Assembly (NCBI GenBank): GCA_964638715.1
Contig: CAZWZF010000001.1
Coordinates: 124,001 to 188,000 of the forward strand
Length of the DNA: 64,000 bases
DNA from: JBAXQQ01 sp037131695
GTDB taxonomy: Bacteria; Armatimonadota; Hebobacteria; CAIYQO01
Direction of reading: 5' to 3'
Shown here one piece after another: positions 17,227 through 28,000 of the stretch (position 1 is its first letter; each line of letters opens with the position of its first letter). Under the pieces are notes generated by a model, which was not told the DNA's origin, ran no database searches, and was given only the letters and a program-made list of their open reading frames with translations. Position numbers and translations under genes: made by a program.

Positions 17227-20200
17227 TTATAAAATCAATAAAGTATCACCCTTCTTTAAAGTAATAGCTTTATTAAATTCAAAACTCATAAATCCATCAT
17301 TATCTTCAATGGTATGATTTATTTCTCTACCATTCATTTCAACTGTTAATTTACCGTTAACAGATGGAATTGATAATGTTTTAAATTTCATTTCACCAGA
17401 TAAACAGCTAAGCATAAATAAATCTTCATTGTAAATAACTTTTCCCCAACCATTTGCAGAAAACCATGGGGCACGGAAATATGTACCGGTTACTTCAGCA
17501 TTTTTAGGCTTTGCAATCATCGGAACGCGACCACCTTTTAAGGTGAAATCAATATCTTCAGATGTTGCCAGCATCATTTGCGGCGTATATCCTGTTATAT
17601 CTTTTACTAATTCATGGACTGCGATATTCTGGGGGTCGCGTGCTGCTGTCAAAACTTTATTACCATCGTTTCGCAATGGTATGAATCCAAATTTCCTCAT
17701 AATTTTTTCTGGTATCATACCTGCTATCTGCGGGTCTGGTGCTATACGCATTGGCACACTGACTTCTAATCCCATGTGTTCTGCATACGCTAACAGTAAT
17801 TGTTTTTGAGTAATATTACTGGTATCCATGAGTATTTGACCAATTGATTTACCACTCAAGTTAGCTTCTTTTTCAGCATCATAAAATTGCTGGCTGGTAA
17901 CCCATTCACGAGACACAAGAATGTCCCCCAACTGCACACGTCTATTAAAGAAAGTTTTAGATTTTTGTTTTTTCATAACTGGCGAAAATGATAATTTAAG
18001 GAGCGGCAAATCAATTTTAAATCCAGTTATACTTAACAATATTGCCCATGAAGACATTGCCCGGTAATAATGTTCACCACATTCAACATGATTCCAACAA
18101 CGTCCACTGCGCAAATGCCGGCGATGAATATTTTTCACCACCTGCACACCTTGTTCAGACATGCCGGCATCTATCATAAATGATGCCATCGCATATTCTA
18201 TTCCAGTCCAGGTGGCAAGTGCCTGAAAATTTTTATAGGTTGCTGTCCGCGGTTTACGATCTGGCGGATAACTTGCATTTATCAACCCACCGTCAACATG
18301 ATAATTATATCTCATCACAGCACCCATTGCTTGACGGATTTTATCAATCGGCAAACTGAATCCCAGACCTATTACTGAAGTAAACCATTCACCATCAATT
18401 TGGTCGCTCATACAGCATTCATCACGTGTATCACCATCTACCCATAAACTATAATATTCTCCATTCCACAATAATTTATCAAAATTTACCGACGCTTTTT
18501 GGTGTAGTTTTCGCCACTTTTCAGTATATTCATCGTCACCGACTGCCTCACCCAGTCGGATTGCAGCTAATAAGGCAGACAACCACAAAGATGCAATGTA
18601 AGAAGGAGTACCAAAAAAATCCCAACAGTCATAAGTATTTCTTGCGGTGTCATGGTCAGGTAAACCATCACCATTCATGTCTAATTTTTCGGTATTATCC
18701 ATTGCACGTAATACATGCGGCCATGCCTCTTTTAGATATTTTTCATCACCAGTCCACATATAATCCCGGCATACCAGCAATACAAATTGCTGATTCATAT
18801 CAACTCGGTCAAATCCATTATCTACTTCAGATAAATCCGGGGTGAAGAAATGATGAACCCGTCCGTCTTCACGTTGATATTTCGCACCCATCAACATTTG
18901 GTTCAATTGCAAATCTGGAAATAAAGCGAGAATATTAAATGACCCCTGGTATGTAATGTCAGTGGTATGAAAACCACAACAGCCCAATCCTTCCCATACC
19001 GCAAAATCACCAGCCTTAGTCCACCAAGTACATTTCGTAAGAGTGCTAAGTTGTGCTCCCCAGGATTCTGCAATATCAGCATCAAGGTTTGTAGAATACA
19101 AGTTTTCAGTAAACTCCAACGTCTTTAACCTATTAACCGCATAGTGTTCAGAAAGGTATTTATTGACCGCCAGAGCATCAGCAAACCAGTTCTCATACAT
19201 GTGGCCTAATATATTTTTCTTTACACTAAAATGGTAAGGGAAATACCATGAACAGGTGAAACGAATCTCTTTTTCTTCTTTACCCGCTAATTTAAAGGAT
19301 GAACATAATGCGCCATCACCCCATTGATTGCACTTCTCATCCTGTGCAGACATGAATCTAACCCGATCACGCATTTCACGAATAAACTGGCGCTTGCCTG
19401 GTACTGCTGTCACAATCTCTTTGTCTATCTTTTCAATTCTATCTTTAACATCCATAGCAAAACTATATTTTAATACATCATCAAAAAGTTTTTCTATTTC
19501 AACATCAGAAAGAGTATCAATATTTTCATTAGTTAATCCAACCATATTGAAAGGTGCTTTAGCAGATTTTGAATTTCGCAATTTCCCATTGTCTCTAAAA
19601 TCATAAAACAATGATTCAAACGACATACCATATTGCGAATCAAAACCTCCCCAGCGCATAGTTCCATAACCAGTATAATATAGTGGAAATTCACCGGATG
19701 TATAGCTGATATCACCACCTGCAGCAGACAATGCCATACTGCCTTGGGTAGGTCGGCAGCCATCATTTTCTGCCGCAGATGAATTATAAACCAGATAAGT
19801 TACCGCGCCATCTTCGATAATTTCGTTTTTAAGTTCTCTGTTTTCTGCACCTGAAGATATGGGGTTTTTCAATGTTGCTAATATTGCGACTTCCACCGGT
19901 TTATCAGTCTTATTTATTGCCCAAAATACAAAATAAAAACCAGGGGTTCCACTTACTTTTGAATCATGAGGAATAAAAGGTGAAAATGCTATAGCTTCCA
20001 ATTCAATTGGTAAATCATTATCAATATAATTTAAAGTTGCCACCGGATACGCGCCATTAAATGCAATTTCTTCAACACTCATTAACCATGAATAATGATA
20101 AAGATTATGCTCTTCATTACGGACATTTAATCTGCGCATCAACACTTCGCCATCCGATGTTTTTACTCGCAAATAAAACGCCAGTGCATCAGGAGGTAGA

Positions 20201-20370
20201 TTCGGACCTTCGCAATTTAAACCTTCAGGTTGATATGGTGCCCATTTGCCAATATTAAATATTTGCCATTCATGAAAAGCACCATCCGGACGAATTTCAA
20301 CCGTTCCGGTGCCAATTCCACCAAGTGGAATTCCACTCTGATGCCCCATTTTTGCATTTAATATTGGCAT
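17227..20370 (-). CDS. GH116-like glycosidase with an inserted MshEN (GspE N-terminal) domain
   Basis: The 1047-residue protein has no signal peptide. Residues 1-800 match GH116 (GBA2/bile-acid beta-glucosidase, beta-glucosidase/xylosidase family). The N-terminal beta domain begins SGIPLGGIGTGTVEIRPDG. The (alpha/alpha)6 barrel has the nucleophile-region WEGLGCCGFHTTDITYQGSF near 460 and the acid/base region DGDGLPDHD...NTYDCW near 570-582. At about 812-945, an MshEN domain (LGDILVSREWVTSQQ..., typical of GspE/PilB N-termini) interrupts the protein. The GH116-like C-terminus then resumes (FRAPWFSANGWGKVIY). The gene starts 15 bases after gltX with AAGGAG, so the two share an operon. The MshEN domain may bind a nucleotide or c-di-GMP (inference). 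Confidence 0.85.
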   Translation of the reverse strand: MPILNAKMGHQSGIPLGGIGTGTVEIRPDGAFHEWQIFNIGKWAPYQPEGLNCEGPNLPPDALAFYLRVKTSDGEVLMRRLNVRNEEHNLYHYSWLMSVEEIAFNGAYPVATLNYIDNDLPIELEAIAFSPFIPHDSKVSGTPGFYFVFWAINKTDKPVEVAILATLKNPISSGAENRELKNEIIEDGAVTYLVYNSSAAENDGCRPTQGSMALSAAGGDISYTSGEFPLYYTGYGTMRWGGFDSQYGMSFESLFYDFRDNGKLRNSKSAKAPFNMVGLTNENIDTLSDVEIEKLFDDVLKYSFAMDVKDRIEKIDKEIVTAVPGKRQFIREMRDRVRFMSAQDEKCNQWGDGALCSSFKLAGKEEKEIRFTCSWYFPYHFSVKKNILGHMYENWFADALAVNKYLSEHYAVNRLKTLEFTENLYSTNLDADIAESWGAQLSTLTKCTWWTKAGDFAVWEGLGCCGFHTTDITYQGSFNILALFPDLQLNQMLMGAKYQREDGRVHHFFTPDLSEVDNGFDRVDMNQQFVLLVCRDYMWTGDEKYLKEAWPHVLRAMDNTEKLDMNGDGLPDHDTARNTYDCWDFFGTPSYIASLWLSALLAAIRLGEAVGDDEYTEKWRKLHQKASVNFDKLLWNGEYYSLWVDGDTRDECCMSDQIDGEWFTSVIGLGFSLPIDKIRQAMGAVMRYNYHVDGGLINASYPPDRKPRTATYKNFQALATWTGIEYAMASFMIDAGMSEQGVQVVKNIHRRHLRSGRCWNHVECGEHYYRAMSSWAILLSITGFKIDLPLLKLSFSPVMKKQKSKTFFNRRVQLGDILVSREWVTSQQFYDAEKEANLSGKSIGQILMDTSNITQKQLLLAYAEHMGLEVSVPMRIAPDPQIAGMIPEKIMRKFGFIPLRNDGNKVLTAARDPQNIAVHELVKDITGYTPQMMLATSEDIDFTLKGGRVPMIAKPKNAEVTGTYFRAPWFSANGWGKVIYNEDLFMLSCLSGEMKFKTLSIPSVNGKLTVEMNGREINHTIEDNDGFMSFEFNKAITLKKGDTLLIL

Positions 20371-20385
20371 TTCAGTCTCCTTGCG

Positions 20386-21861
20386 CTATATCATTTCAAC
20401 CATTCTGTTTATTCTTGCCAGTACCTTTTCTTTACCTAACAACTCCATCATGTGGAATAATGATGGACCTTTAGTTCGACCGCTTAATGCAACACGAGCC
20501 GGATGAATTACCTTACCAGCCCCTACCCCAATTGCTTCGGCAGCACCACGCAAAACAGCTTCATATTCTTCGCAGGATAATTCACCTTCATACCCAATAA
20601 TCATCTCAGCTAATTTTGTTAAAGCAGGAACAACATGAACAGGTGCCGGTGATAACCATTTATGTTTTGCCTCATCATCAAATTCATATTCATCTGATAA
20701 CAAAAATGATATCAAGCCGGGGAAATCTTTTAATGTTTTTGCTTTCTCCTGCTCTAATTTAACTGCTTCACGGACAAACTTATCTTTATCTTCACTTATA
20801 TTAGCATCTATTAAACCAGCCTGAACTAAAAATGGTTTTACTTTGCAATACAATTCATTAATATCCATGTCTCTGATGTAGATTCCATTAACCCAGCGTA
20901 ATTTCTCCATATCAAATATTGGACCCGATTTGTTAAATCTATCAAAACTAAACTTTTCAACTAATTCATTTACAGTAAAAATTTCTTTTTCTTCTGGGTG
21001 CGACCATCCTAATTGAGCTAAAAAATTTAATAATGCTTCCGGCAGAAAGCCTTCTTCCTTATACCATTTTAACGAAGTATTATTAAATCTTTTTGATATT
21101 TTGCTGCGGTCTGCATTGCGAAGTAATGGCAAATGTGCAAAACAAGGTTTTTCCCAACCGAACATATCATACAATACAAGATGTTTGGGGGTACTTGATA
21201 TCCATTCTTCAGCGCGGATAACATGAGTTATTTCCATCAAATGGTCATCAACAACATTTGCCAGGTGATATGTTGGATATCCATCTGTTTTTAATAAAAC
21301 CTGATCATCTATAAGTGAATTATCAAATTCCACATAATCACGCACTAAATCTGTCCAACCGGTAATACCTTCATCCGGCATTTTCATGCGAATAACAAAA
21401 GGCTCACCAGTCGCAGCACGAGCAATTCTTTCTTCATTTGACATGTTATGAAGGCAGTAACGATCATATTTTATATTTTCTTTATTTGCTTCCTGGGTAG
21501 ATCGCATTTCAGTTAAGCGATCTTTTGTACAAAAACAATGATATGCGAATCCGGCATCAACTAAAATATCAACGTATTTGCGATATATTTCAGTTCGTTC
21601 ACTTTGAATGTAGGGTCCGTAATCGCCGCCTTTTTCCGGGTCTTCATCTGGTGTTATTCCCAACCATCGCATGGCATCCAATATCGCTTGTGCCGAACTC
21701 TCTTTATATCGTTCGCGATCTGTATCTTCAAGTCGCAATACAAATTTGCCGTCATTTTGATGAGCAAATACATAGTCAAATAAGCCAATATAGGCAGTTC
21801 CTACATGAGGGTCGCCTGTTGGCGAAGGTGCAATTCTAACTCTGATAATTTTATCATTCAT
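20386..21861 (-). CDS. gltX: Glutamyl-tRNA synthetase
   Basis: This class I aminoacyl-tRNA synthetase attaches Glu to tRNA-Glu. The 491-residue length is typical. The HIGH region reads PSPTGDPHVGTAYIGLFDY, and the KMSKS loop is SKISKR near residue 248. The LRLEDTDRERY and GPYIQSERTEIY segments are standard. The C-terminal helical anticodon-binding domain carries the usual GRTKGPSLFHMMELLGKEKV ending. Whether it is discriminating or also charges tRNA-Gln cannot be read directly. It is the first gene of a two-gene minus-strand unit with the GH116-like gene. About 255 bases upstream hold no gene before the SRP RNA. Confidence 0.97.
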   Translation of the reverse strand: MNDKIIRVRIAPSPTGDPHVGTAYIGLFDYVFAHQNDGKFVLRLEDTDRERYKESSAQAILDAMRWLGITPDEDPEKGGDYGPYIQSERTEIYRKYVDILVDAGFAYHCFCTKDRLTEMRSTQEANKENIKYDRYCLHNMSNEERIARAATGEPFVIRMKMPDEGITGWTDLVRDYVEFDNSLIDDQVLLKTDGYPTYHLANVVDDHLMEITHVIRAEEWISSTPKHLVLYDMFGWEKPCFAHLPLLRNADRSKISKRFNNTSLKWYKEEGFLPEALLNFLAQLGWSHPEEKEIFTVNELVEKFSFDRFNKSGPIFDMEKLRWVNGIYIRDMDINELYCKVKPFLVQAGLIDANISEDKDKFVREAVKLEQEKAKTLKDFPGLISFLLSDEYEFDDEAKHKWLSPAPVHVVPALTKLAEMIIGYEGELSCEEYEAVLRGAAEAIGVGAGKVIHPARVALSGRTKGPSLFHMMELLGKEKVLARINRMVEMI

Positions 21862-22079
21862 AACAGGTTTATTTTATCAAATGCAACGTCATGTGGGAAT
21901 GATTAAAATATATAATTTCCTGATATAATATTAACATGAAAGAAATATATGAAAATATTCGTGATTTTTCATCAGACTTGTCCAGGAATTAACATCTTGT
22001 ATGGCGAAATAATATTCTAAAAAATCTCCTTATTCTTCATTTCAAAACAAGTCTACTCTTTATTTTCCATGTTCATTTT

Positions 22080-22109
22080 TCGACAGAGTAAGGGTAAAAG
22101 TGCTATAAT
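22080..22109 (+). promoter_or_regulatory. Promoter of the SRP RNA gene
   Basis: TCGACA (22080-22085), 18 bases, and TATAAT (22104-22109) with an extended TGc just upstream. The start at about 22116 coincides with the first base of the terminal SRP helix. Confidence 0.8.
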
Positions 22110-22116
22110 TTATACA

Positions 22117-22384
22117 GATCGTGCTAGACGGGGGGCCAGCGGTACCCTGCACCCGCAATCCGCTATAGCGGGGTTGAACTCCTGTCTGAGAACGAGTGCT
22201 GTGGAATCTGGGCGGCGTAAGGGGCGTTGAAGGTTGGGTCCGGCGCAACGCAGGACATTGAACCCCGCCAGGACGGGAACGTAGCAACGGTAAGGTGCAC
22301 CCTGCGTGTGCCGTCGGTAACCTGGCCGGAGCAACCTGCGCCGTGACCGTCTGGAACATTTTGCTCGAAGACAGGTGCACGATC
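22117..22384 (+). ncRNA. ffs: Large bacterial signal recognition particle RNA
   Basis: About 268 bases of GC-rich sequence stand out from the AT-rich surroundings. The ends pair (GATCGTGC at 22117-22124 with GCACGATC at 22377-22384). The 5' part has the Alu-domain signature (GCGGTACCCTGCACCCGCAA followed by CCGCTATAGCGGGG), as in Bacillus-type 6S/scRNA SRP. Domain IV is recognisable at 22267-22288: GCCAGG, then GGGAAC, then GTAGCAAC, i.e. the conserved symmetric loop and GGAA tetraloop that bind Ffh. It has its own promoter and terminator. Open frames on the opposite strand here are artefacts of the GC-rich RNA. Confidence 0.93.
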
Positions 22385-22396
22385 GAACTCTTATAT

Positions 22397-22426
22397 ACCC
22401 CAGCTTTGATGCTGGGGTTATTTGTT
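22397..22426 (+). terminator. Intrinsic terminator of the SRP RNA
   Basis: CCCCAGC (22398-22404) pairs with GCTGGGG (22411-22417) around TTTGAT, followed by TTATTTGTT. It lies 13 bases after the SRP RNA and just before obg, so some read-through into obg is possible. Confidence 0.88.
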
Positions 22427-22436
22427 AGGTAAAAAA

Positions 22437-23717
22437 ATGTTTATAGATTTAGCTAAAATTACAGTAAACAGTGGTGACGGCGGCAACGGCGTAGTTGCGT
22501 TTCATCGCGAAAAATTTGTACCCCGTGGTGGTCCAGATGGTGGAGACGGTGGGAAAGGCGGTGATATTATTATTACTGCTCAACCCAGAATTCGTACTCT
22601 GCTAAGATTCAGATATGAAAGAAAATTTAAAGCTGATAATGGCGGTCACGGCAGTGGCAATAACTGCCATGGCAAAAATGCTAAAAATATCAACATTTTT
22701 GTTCCTATTGGAACAGTTATCTACGAAGAAGGCAGTGACGAACCGCTTGCTGATTTAAATCGTGCAGGAATGAGTGCTATAGTTGCTATTGGCGGACGTG
22801 GTGGAAAGGGAAATCAACACTATGCTACTCCATCACGACAAATACCGAGATTTGCAGAAAAAGGCGAACCTGGTGATTCAAGAAGTTTACGCCTTGAACT
22901 TAAACTATTAGCAGATGTTGGATTAATAGGATTGCCAAATGCAGGGAAATCTACACTACTTGCAGCTTTATCAGCAGCACGGCCTAAAATTGCAGATTAT
23001 CCATTCACCACATTAGAACCGCAATTAGGTGTCGTTGGAATTGATGATGAAAGTTTTGTCCTTGCTGATTTGCCAGGTTTAATTGAAGGCGCCGCAGAAG
23101 GAAAAGGCCGTGGAATTGACTTCTTGCGACATGCTGAAAGAAGCCGTTTATTGTTACACATCGTTGATGTCAGCGGTGGATTTGCCGGAGAAATTGACCC
23201 GCTGGAGGCTTTCGAAACCGTAAATAAAGAAGTACACCAATATGGTGAGAAATTACAAAACTTACCGATGGTAGTAGCATTAAATAAGAATGACTTGCCT
23301 ACTGCTGCTGAAAACAATGAAAAGATGATGGAATTGCTGCAAAAAGAAGGTTATCCAGTATATCCTATCAGTGCAGCAACTCATGCAGGACTGACAGAAT
23401 TAACCAGAGTATTAGTTGCAAAATTGAAAGAATTTGAAGAAGAGAAGACCGCTTCTGATAATGAAAAACCACAACGAATTGTAGTCAGAAGAGCAAAACG
23501 CGACTTAGACATAAGTCTGGTTGACCACGGTGTCTGGCATGTTTCAGGCAGTGGTGTTGAAAGATTGGTTGCAATGACTGATATGCAAAGTGAAGAGGGA
23601 TTAGAAAGATTGCAACGAACTTTAGAAACCAGAGGTGTTTTCAACGAAATGAGAAAACGCGGCATAAAAGAAGGCGATATCGTTGTAATAAATGGAATCG
23701 AACTTGAATTTTCATAA
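22437..23717 (+). CDS. obgE: Obg family GTPase
   Basis: This essential ribosome-associated GTPase acts in late 50S assembly and stress control. I start it at ATG 22437 (MFIDLAKITVNSG); the frame opens at a TTG five codons earlier, inside the SRP terminator tail. The 426-residue protein has the glycine-rich Obg fold (1-160, GGDGGKGGD repeats) and a G domain with GLPNAGKST (P-loop), DLPGLIEGA (G3) and NKND (G4). A C-terminal OCT domain begins near 345. An AGGT lies eight bases before the ATG. Confidence 0.96.
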   Translation: MFIDLAKITVNSGDGGNGVVAFHREKFVPRGGPDGGDGGKGGDIIITAQPRIRTLLRFRYERKFKADNGGHGSGNNCHGKNAKNINIFVPIGTVIYEEGSDEPLADLNRAGMSAIVAIGGRGGKGNQHYATPSRQIPRFAEKGEPGDSRSLRLELKLLADVGLIGLPNAGKSTLLAALSAARPKIADYPFTTLEPQLGVVGIDDESFVLADLPGLIEGAAEGKGRGIDFLRHAERSRLLLHIVDVSGGFAGEIDPLEAFETVNKEVHQYGEKLQNLPMVVALNKNDLPTAAENNEKMMELLQKEGYPVYPISAATHAGLTELTRVLVAKLKEFEEEKTASDNEKPQRIVVRRAKRDLDISLVDHGVWHVSGSGVERLVAMTDMQSEEGLERLQRTLETRGVFNEMRKRGIKEGDIVVINGIELEFS

Positions 23718-23808
23718 TACTTAAAGTTTATATGGAATAAAATCAGGTAATAACTTATATATTATACAAAAATATAGGGTTATTAATGTGAATTATTGAG
23801 GTGTTGTA

Positions 23809-25050
23809 ATGCTTGACAGCGAACAAAAATTACAAAAATTTGTTGATGTATCGCTTAAAATCGCAGAAATTAACGATCTCGACGTTCTGTTAGAGATGAT
23901 TCTAACTTATGCACGAGAATGTGTGAATGCTGATTCCGGCACCATATATATTAAAAAAGGCAACGATCTGCATTTCACTTATGCACAAAATGAAACGCTT
24001 CGCAAACGCTTAAAACCTGGCAATAAGCTGATATACACAAGTTTCAGCATGCCGATTAATCGCAGCAGCATATCTGGTTATGTAGCTGACACCGGTGAAA
24101 TATTAAATTTGCCTGATGTTTATGTATTGCCTGATGATGTACCATATAAATTTAATTCTTCTTATGACCAAAAAGTAGGCTACAGATCAACAAGCATGTT
24201 GTCAGTACCCATGCATACCAGTCGTAATGAAATCATTGGTGTTTTGCAAATAATAAACGCCTTGGATGATGACAATAATGCGACTCAATTTACGGATGAA
24301 GATGTGAAACTTATCCGGCTTTACGCCAATAATGCCGCTATCGCATTGGAACGAGCACAAATGACTCGAACTCTGCTGCTTCGTATGATTAGTATGGCTG
24401 AATTACGGGACCCAAAAGAAACAGGACCACACGTTAACAGAGTCGCTGCTTATTCGATAGAAATATACGAAAGATGGGCTAAAAACAAAGGTATGCCAAC
24501 AGATGAAGTAAACCACCAACGAGACATTCTTCGTATGGCAGCAATGCTTCACGATGTAGGAAAAGTCGCCATCTCCGACACGATATTGAAAAAACCCGGA
24601 CGTTTTACTCCTGAAGAATATGAAATCATGAAAACCCATACTTATCAAGGTGCTAAACTTTTTGCCAATCCAAGTTCAGCCTTTGATGAAGCAGCTATTA
24701 ATGTAGTAATGAATCATCATGAGAATTGGGATGGCAGCGGTTATCCAGGATATGTTGATATCTATTCTGGCGGACCAGATATTGATCATCAAACAGATGA
24801 TGGAAATATTGGCAAGAAATGTTATGAAGAAATTCCCATTTTTGGAAGAGTTGTAGCACTTGCTGATGTATTTGATGCGATGATTTCACGAAGATGTTAT
24901 AAAGACCCAATTGCCGAGACAGAAGTTTTAGATATAATGAAAACTGACTCTGGTAAAAAATTTGATCCAGAAATGTTTGAAGCTTTTGTAGAAGTTATTG
25001 ATAACATTCGGGCAATAAGTGATAAATACACGGATGAAGAAGGACATTAA
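23809..25050 (+). CDS. GAF and HD-GYP domain protein (probable c-di-GMP phosphodiesterase)
   Basis: The 413-residue soluble protein starts with a GAF sensor domain (about 10-180; ECVNADSGTIYIKKG and the SMLSVPMHTSRNEIIGVLQIIN core). A short helical linker leads into an HD-GYP domain (about 195-400). Visible catalytic elements are HVNRVAAYS, the HD pair in AAMLHDVGKVAISD, KTHTYQGAKLF, and the HHENWDGSGYPG GYP motif followed by a second metal-ligand region. HD-GYP proteins usually linearise c-di-GMP. GAGGTG lies nine bases before the ATG. It is 14 bases from the MraY-fusion gene, possibly co-transcribed. The signal for the GAF domain is unknown. Confidence 0.92.
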   Translation: MLDSEQKLQKFVDVSLKIAEINDLDVLLEMILTYARECVNADSGTIYIKKGNDLHFTYAQNETLRKRLKPGNKLIYTSFSMPINRSSISGYVADTGEILNLPDVYVLPDDVPYKFNSSYDQKVGYRSTSMLSVPMHTSRNEIIGVLQIINALDDDNNATQFTDEDVKLIRLYANNAAIALERAQMTRTLLLRMISMAELRDPKETGPHVNRVAAYSIEIYERWAKNKGMPTDEVNHQRDILRMAAMLHDVGKVAISDTILKKPGRFTPEEYEIMKTHTYQGAKLFANPSSAFDEAAINVVMNHHENWDGSGYPGYVDIYSGGPDIDHQTDDGNIGKKCYEEIPIFGRVVALADVFDAMISRRCYKDPIAETEVLDIMKTDSGKKFDPEMFEAFVEVIDNIRAISDKYTDEEGH

Positions 25051-25064
25051 TATTAGATGAAATC

Positions 25065-28000
25065 ATGGTATTAATAAAATCAATCATTCTGTTCATCATA
25101 CTCACCATTATCAGCCTGGTAATAACCCGGTTGATGGAAAAGATATTCACTCGTTTTAGATCGCGTGAAAATAAAGTCGGAAAAGAATTTGTATACCGAA
25201 ATCACCCAAAGAAGAAAAAACCACTTGGCGGTGGGGTTGCCATCTTCTCAACAATAATCATCGGACTTTTACTATCAATCCCTTTATTTGGAAGTTATTG
25301 GACTAAAGAAGCTGGTAATTCAGGATTTTCACGCATTTCAGTTGTTCTTTTATGGTTAATTTCCGGTATCGTATTTGCAGGTATAGGTTTTTATGATGAT
25401 TGGCGCAAGGTAAACGCTTCACGCGGTCTACACGAATATCTCAAATTAAGCCTGCAGTGTATTGCCGCTTTAATTATCACCTTTCTTATTACTTATTTTA
25501 ATCAACATGATTCTCTGCGAATATTTCTGCCGTTCATTGGTACAATTGATCCCGGGTATTATTACCTTCCGATTGGTGTTTTCATCATCGTCGGGGCGTC
25601 AAATGCTGTAAACCTTACTGATGGTATGGATGGCCTGGCCGGTTCATGCCTTGCCGACTGCTATTTAGGTTTTTTTCTTTTAGCTGTGCTTTTCGAGAAC
25701 TCTGTTATCCCCTTCCCTATTACTATAATTACCATCTCAGCATTAATAGCTTTTTTAGTGTTTAACAAACCCAAAGCGCGAATTATTATGGGAGATACCG
25801 GCGCGCTTGGAATGGGAGCAGCAATTGGTGTATTAGGAATGATTTCACATACAGAATGGCTGCTGGTCTTATTTTGTGCTCCGTTCTTATTGTCAGTTTT
25901 TTCTGTAATAATTCAGGTGGCTATCATTAAATTTTTCCGTGGTCCAGTACAATTATTAAGACATCAAACAACCGAAATTACTCGACCTTTTCTTTGTACA
26001 CCGCTTCATCATCATTATCAAACTTTAGGAGATGGACCTTGGAAAATTTTAGGAATTTATAATGCTCTTGGTATAGTATCTGTTTTGCTTGGTTTAGTAG
26101 CATTTTTCTTTCTTAATGAACACCCTTATTTAACTTCTCTTATCTGGTGTTCTGGCCTTTGTATAATTTTATTAATTCTAATTTATGCAGCTTTTCAAAA
26201 ACTGCGCCTTGCCAGTTATTTTTTTGGATTATCAGCGAATAATCCTGGTGAAGAAAAAAGATTAACCATCTTTAAAGGTATGCCTATAACATTATTCGGA
26301 AATAAGCTATTTCACGAAGAATTGCATACTCATATCACTGAAAGTATGATAAACCGAATAGCTGCAGAAGGTATATTATGGAGAAATGTCTCTGAAATTG
26401 AGACCAGTATTTCATTAGGTAAAATCTATAACGAATTTGAAATGCACGATGAAGCTGCTGCAGAATGGGAAAAAATTCCACAAAGGAACTTATTACTTCG
26501 CACACCTGTAGTAATTGCTTTGGGCAGAATATATTTAAATTCAAACAGGCCATTAAAAGCTATTGAAATGTTAGAAAAGATGCCAGAAGGGATATTAAAA
26601 GCAAACGGGTTAATAGAAACTATAAATCAGGAAAAACATAAAATTGAAATACAGGCTCGTCAGGCATACGAGCAAGTCGTCAAGAAATATAAACAATTAA
26701 AATCTGAAGTTGATAAAAGCTGGTATAAATTAACTGATATTGAAAGCAGCAATCTAATATCTCTCACAGAATTTGCAATCGCCAGTGTTGACGATTTACG
26801 CGCTTTACTAAATTACCAATTTAAACAGCGGGAATTAGACCTGCCTTTACCCGCAAATGAAGCGTCATTGTATCGGCAGCAAGATGAAAAATTTGCAAAA
26901 CAATGTGATGAAATGCGAACGATGCTGGAATGGGCAAGAGCAGAGAATAAACAATTTACGGAAGTAAACCCAATTGATGAGATAACTCGACAACTAAATA
27001 TAACCCCCCATGAAATGGCAAGAGCTTTAGGAATGATTTCACCACCGGTGATACAACAATTTCAGGAATTGCATACCCAATCACGAAACTCTTTTTACCG
27101 TATGACACTTAATTCTGCCGAAGGGAAAGGCGTTGAAACTATCATCGCCAAATGTTATCGCGGTAAAGACGATGCATTTTTCGGTGCTTGTTATCGCCGA
27201 GAAAATGGTGTATTGGCAATACTTGGTGACATAAATGCGCCAGTTCCAAAAATCCGCGGTGGGTATTTAGGTGCAAAAGAGGCTGTATTATTTTTAGATG
27301 ATGTTGGCGATACCAACCTGGCGACAAAATTGAAATCGGTGCCGGAAAATGACAGAGCTGTAAAACTTGATTTGCTGCGAGCCGCATTAAGCACCTTAAT
27401 AGATTTGCACACAACAGCAATTAACGCAGAAAATAGACTTGAACATGAAGTATCAAGAGTTGTTAAAGAAGTATTAACACCTGATTATTATCAGAATGCA
27501 GTTAAAATTGCATTAACCAGAATTGTTACCCTTAATAAACTTGCCAGACCGTCACAAATAAGTACAACTATTGAATCATTGAATTTGCTGCATATATTAA
27601 TGCCCCCAATTACCAGCAGATTATTAGGTGAGCCTCGAACATTTATACATTTCGAATTCACTCCTGGCAATATATTATTAAAAGATGACACAATGACAAT
27701 AGTTGATTTTGAACAATCAACTATAGGTCCAGCGGTATTTGATGTTGCCACATTATTGTATAACCCGGAAGCCAATTTAAAACCTGATGAGATTAAAATA
27801 CTACTGGATGAATATAACAGTTCGCTTCCACAATTAAACAGGCTTGATTTATTAGTGCGTGAAAGTGCTTTGGAAGCTGCAGCAGTAATAAAATTATTAA
27901 TTTATGCAGGCTCAGCGGTGAATTTTTATCATAAATTTCATGATGGCAGTCGGTTGCAAGCTAAAGAATGGTACGTTAAAACTGCAATGGAAATGATGAT

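Noticed and set aside
18426..18845. Plus-strand frame inside the GH116 gene
   Set aside because: It is a shadow frame with His- and Tyr-rich composition and no start site.
21936..21992. 18-residue ORF between gltX and the SRP RNA
   Set aside because: It follows a TATAAT-like sequence, but has no -35, no ribosome binding site, no attenuator hairpin and no recognisable content; kept only as a leaderless-start example.
22060..22380. Two long minus-strand open frames over the SRP RNA
   Set aside because: They arise from the GC-rich structured RNA; composition is unlike a protein, and the region has an RNA promoter, paired ends and a terminator.
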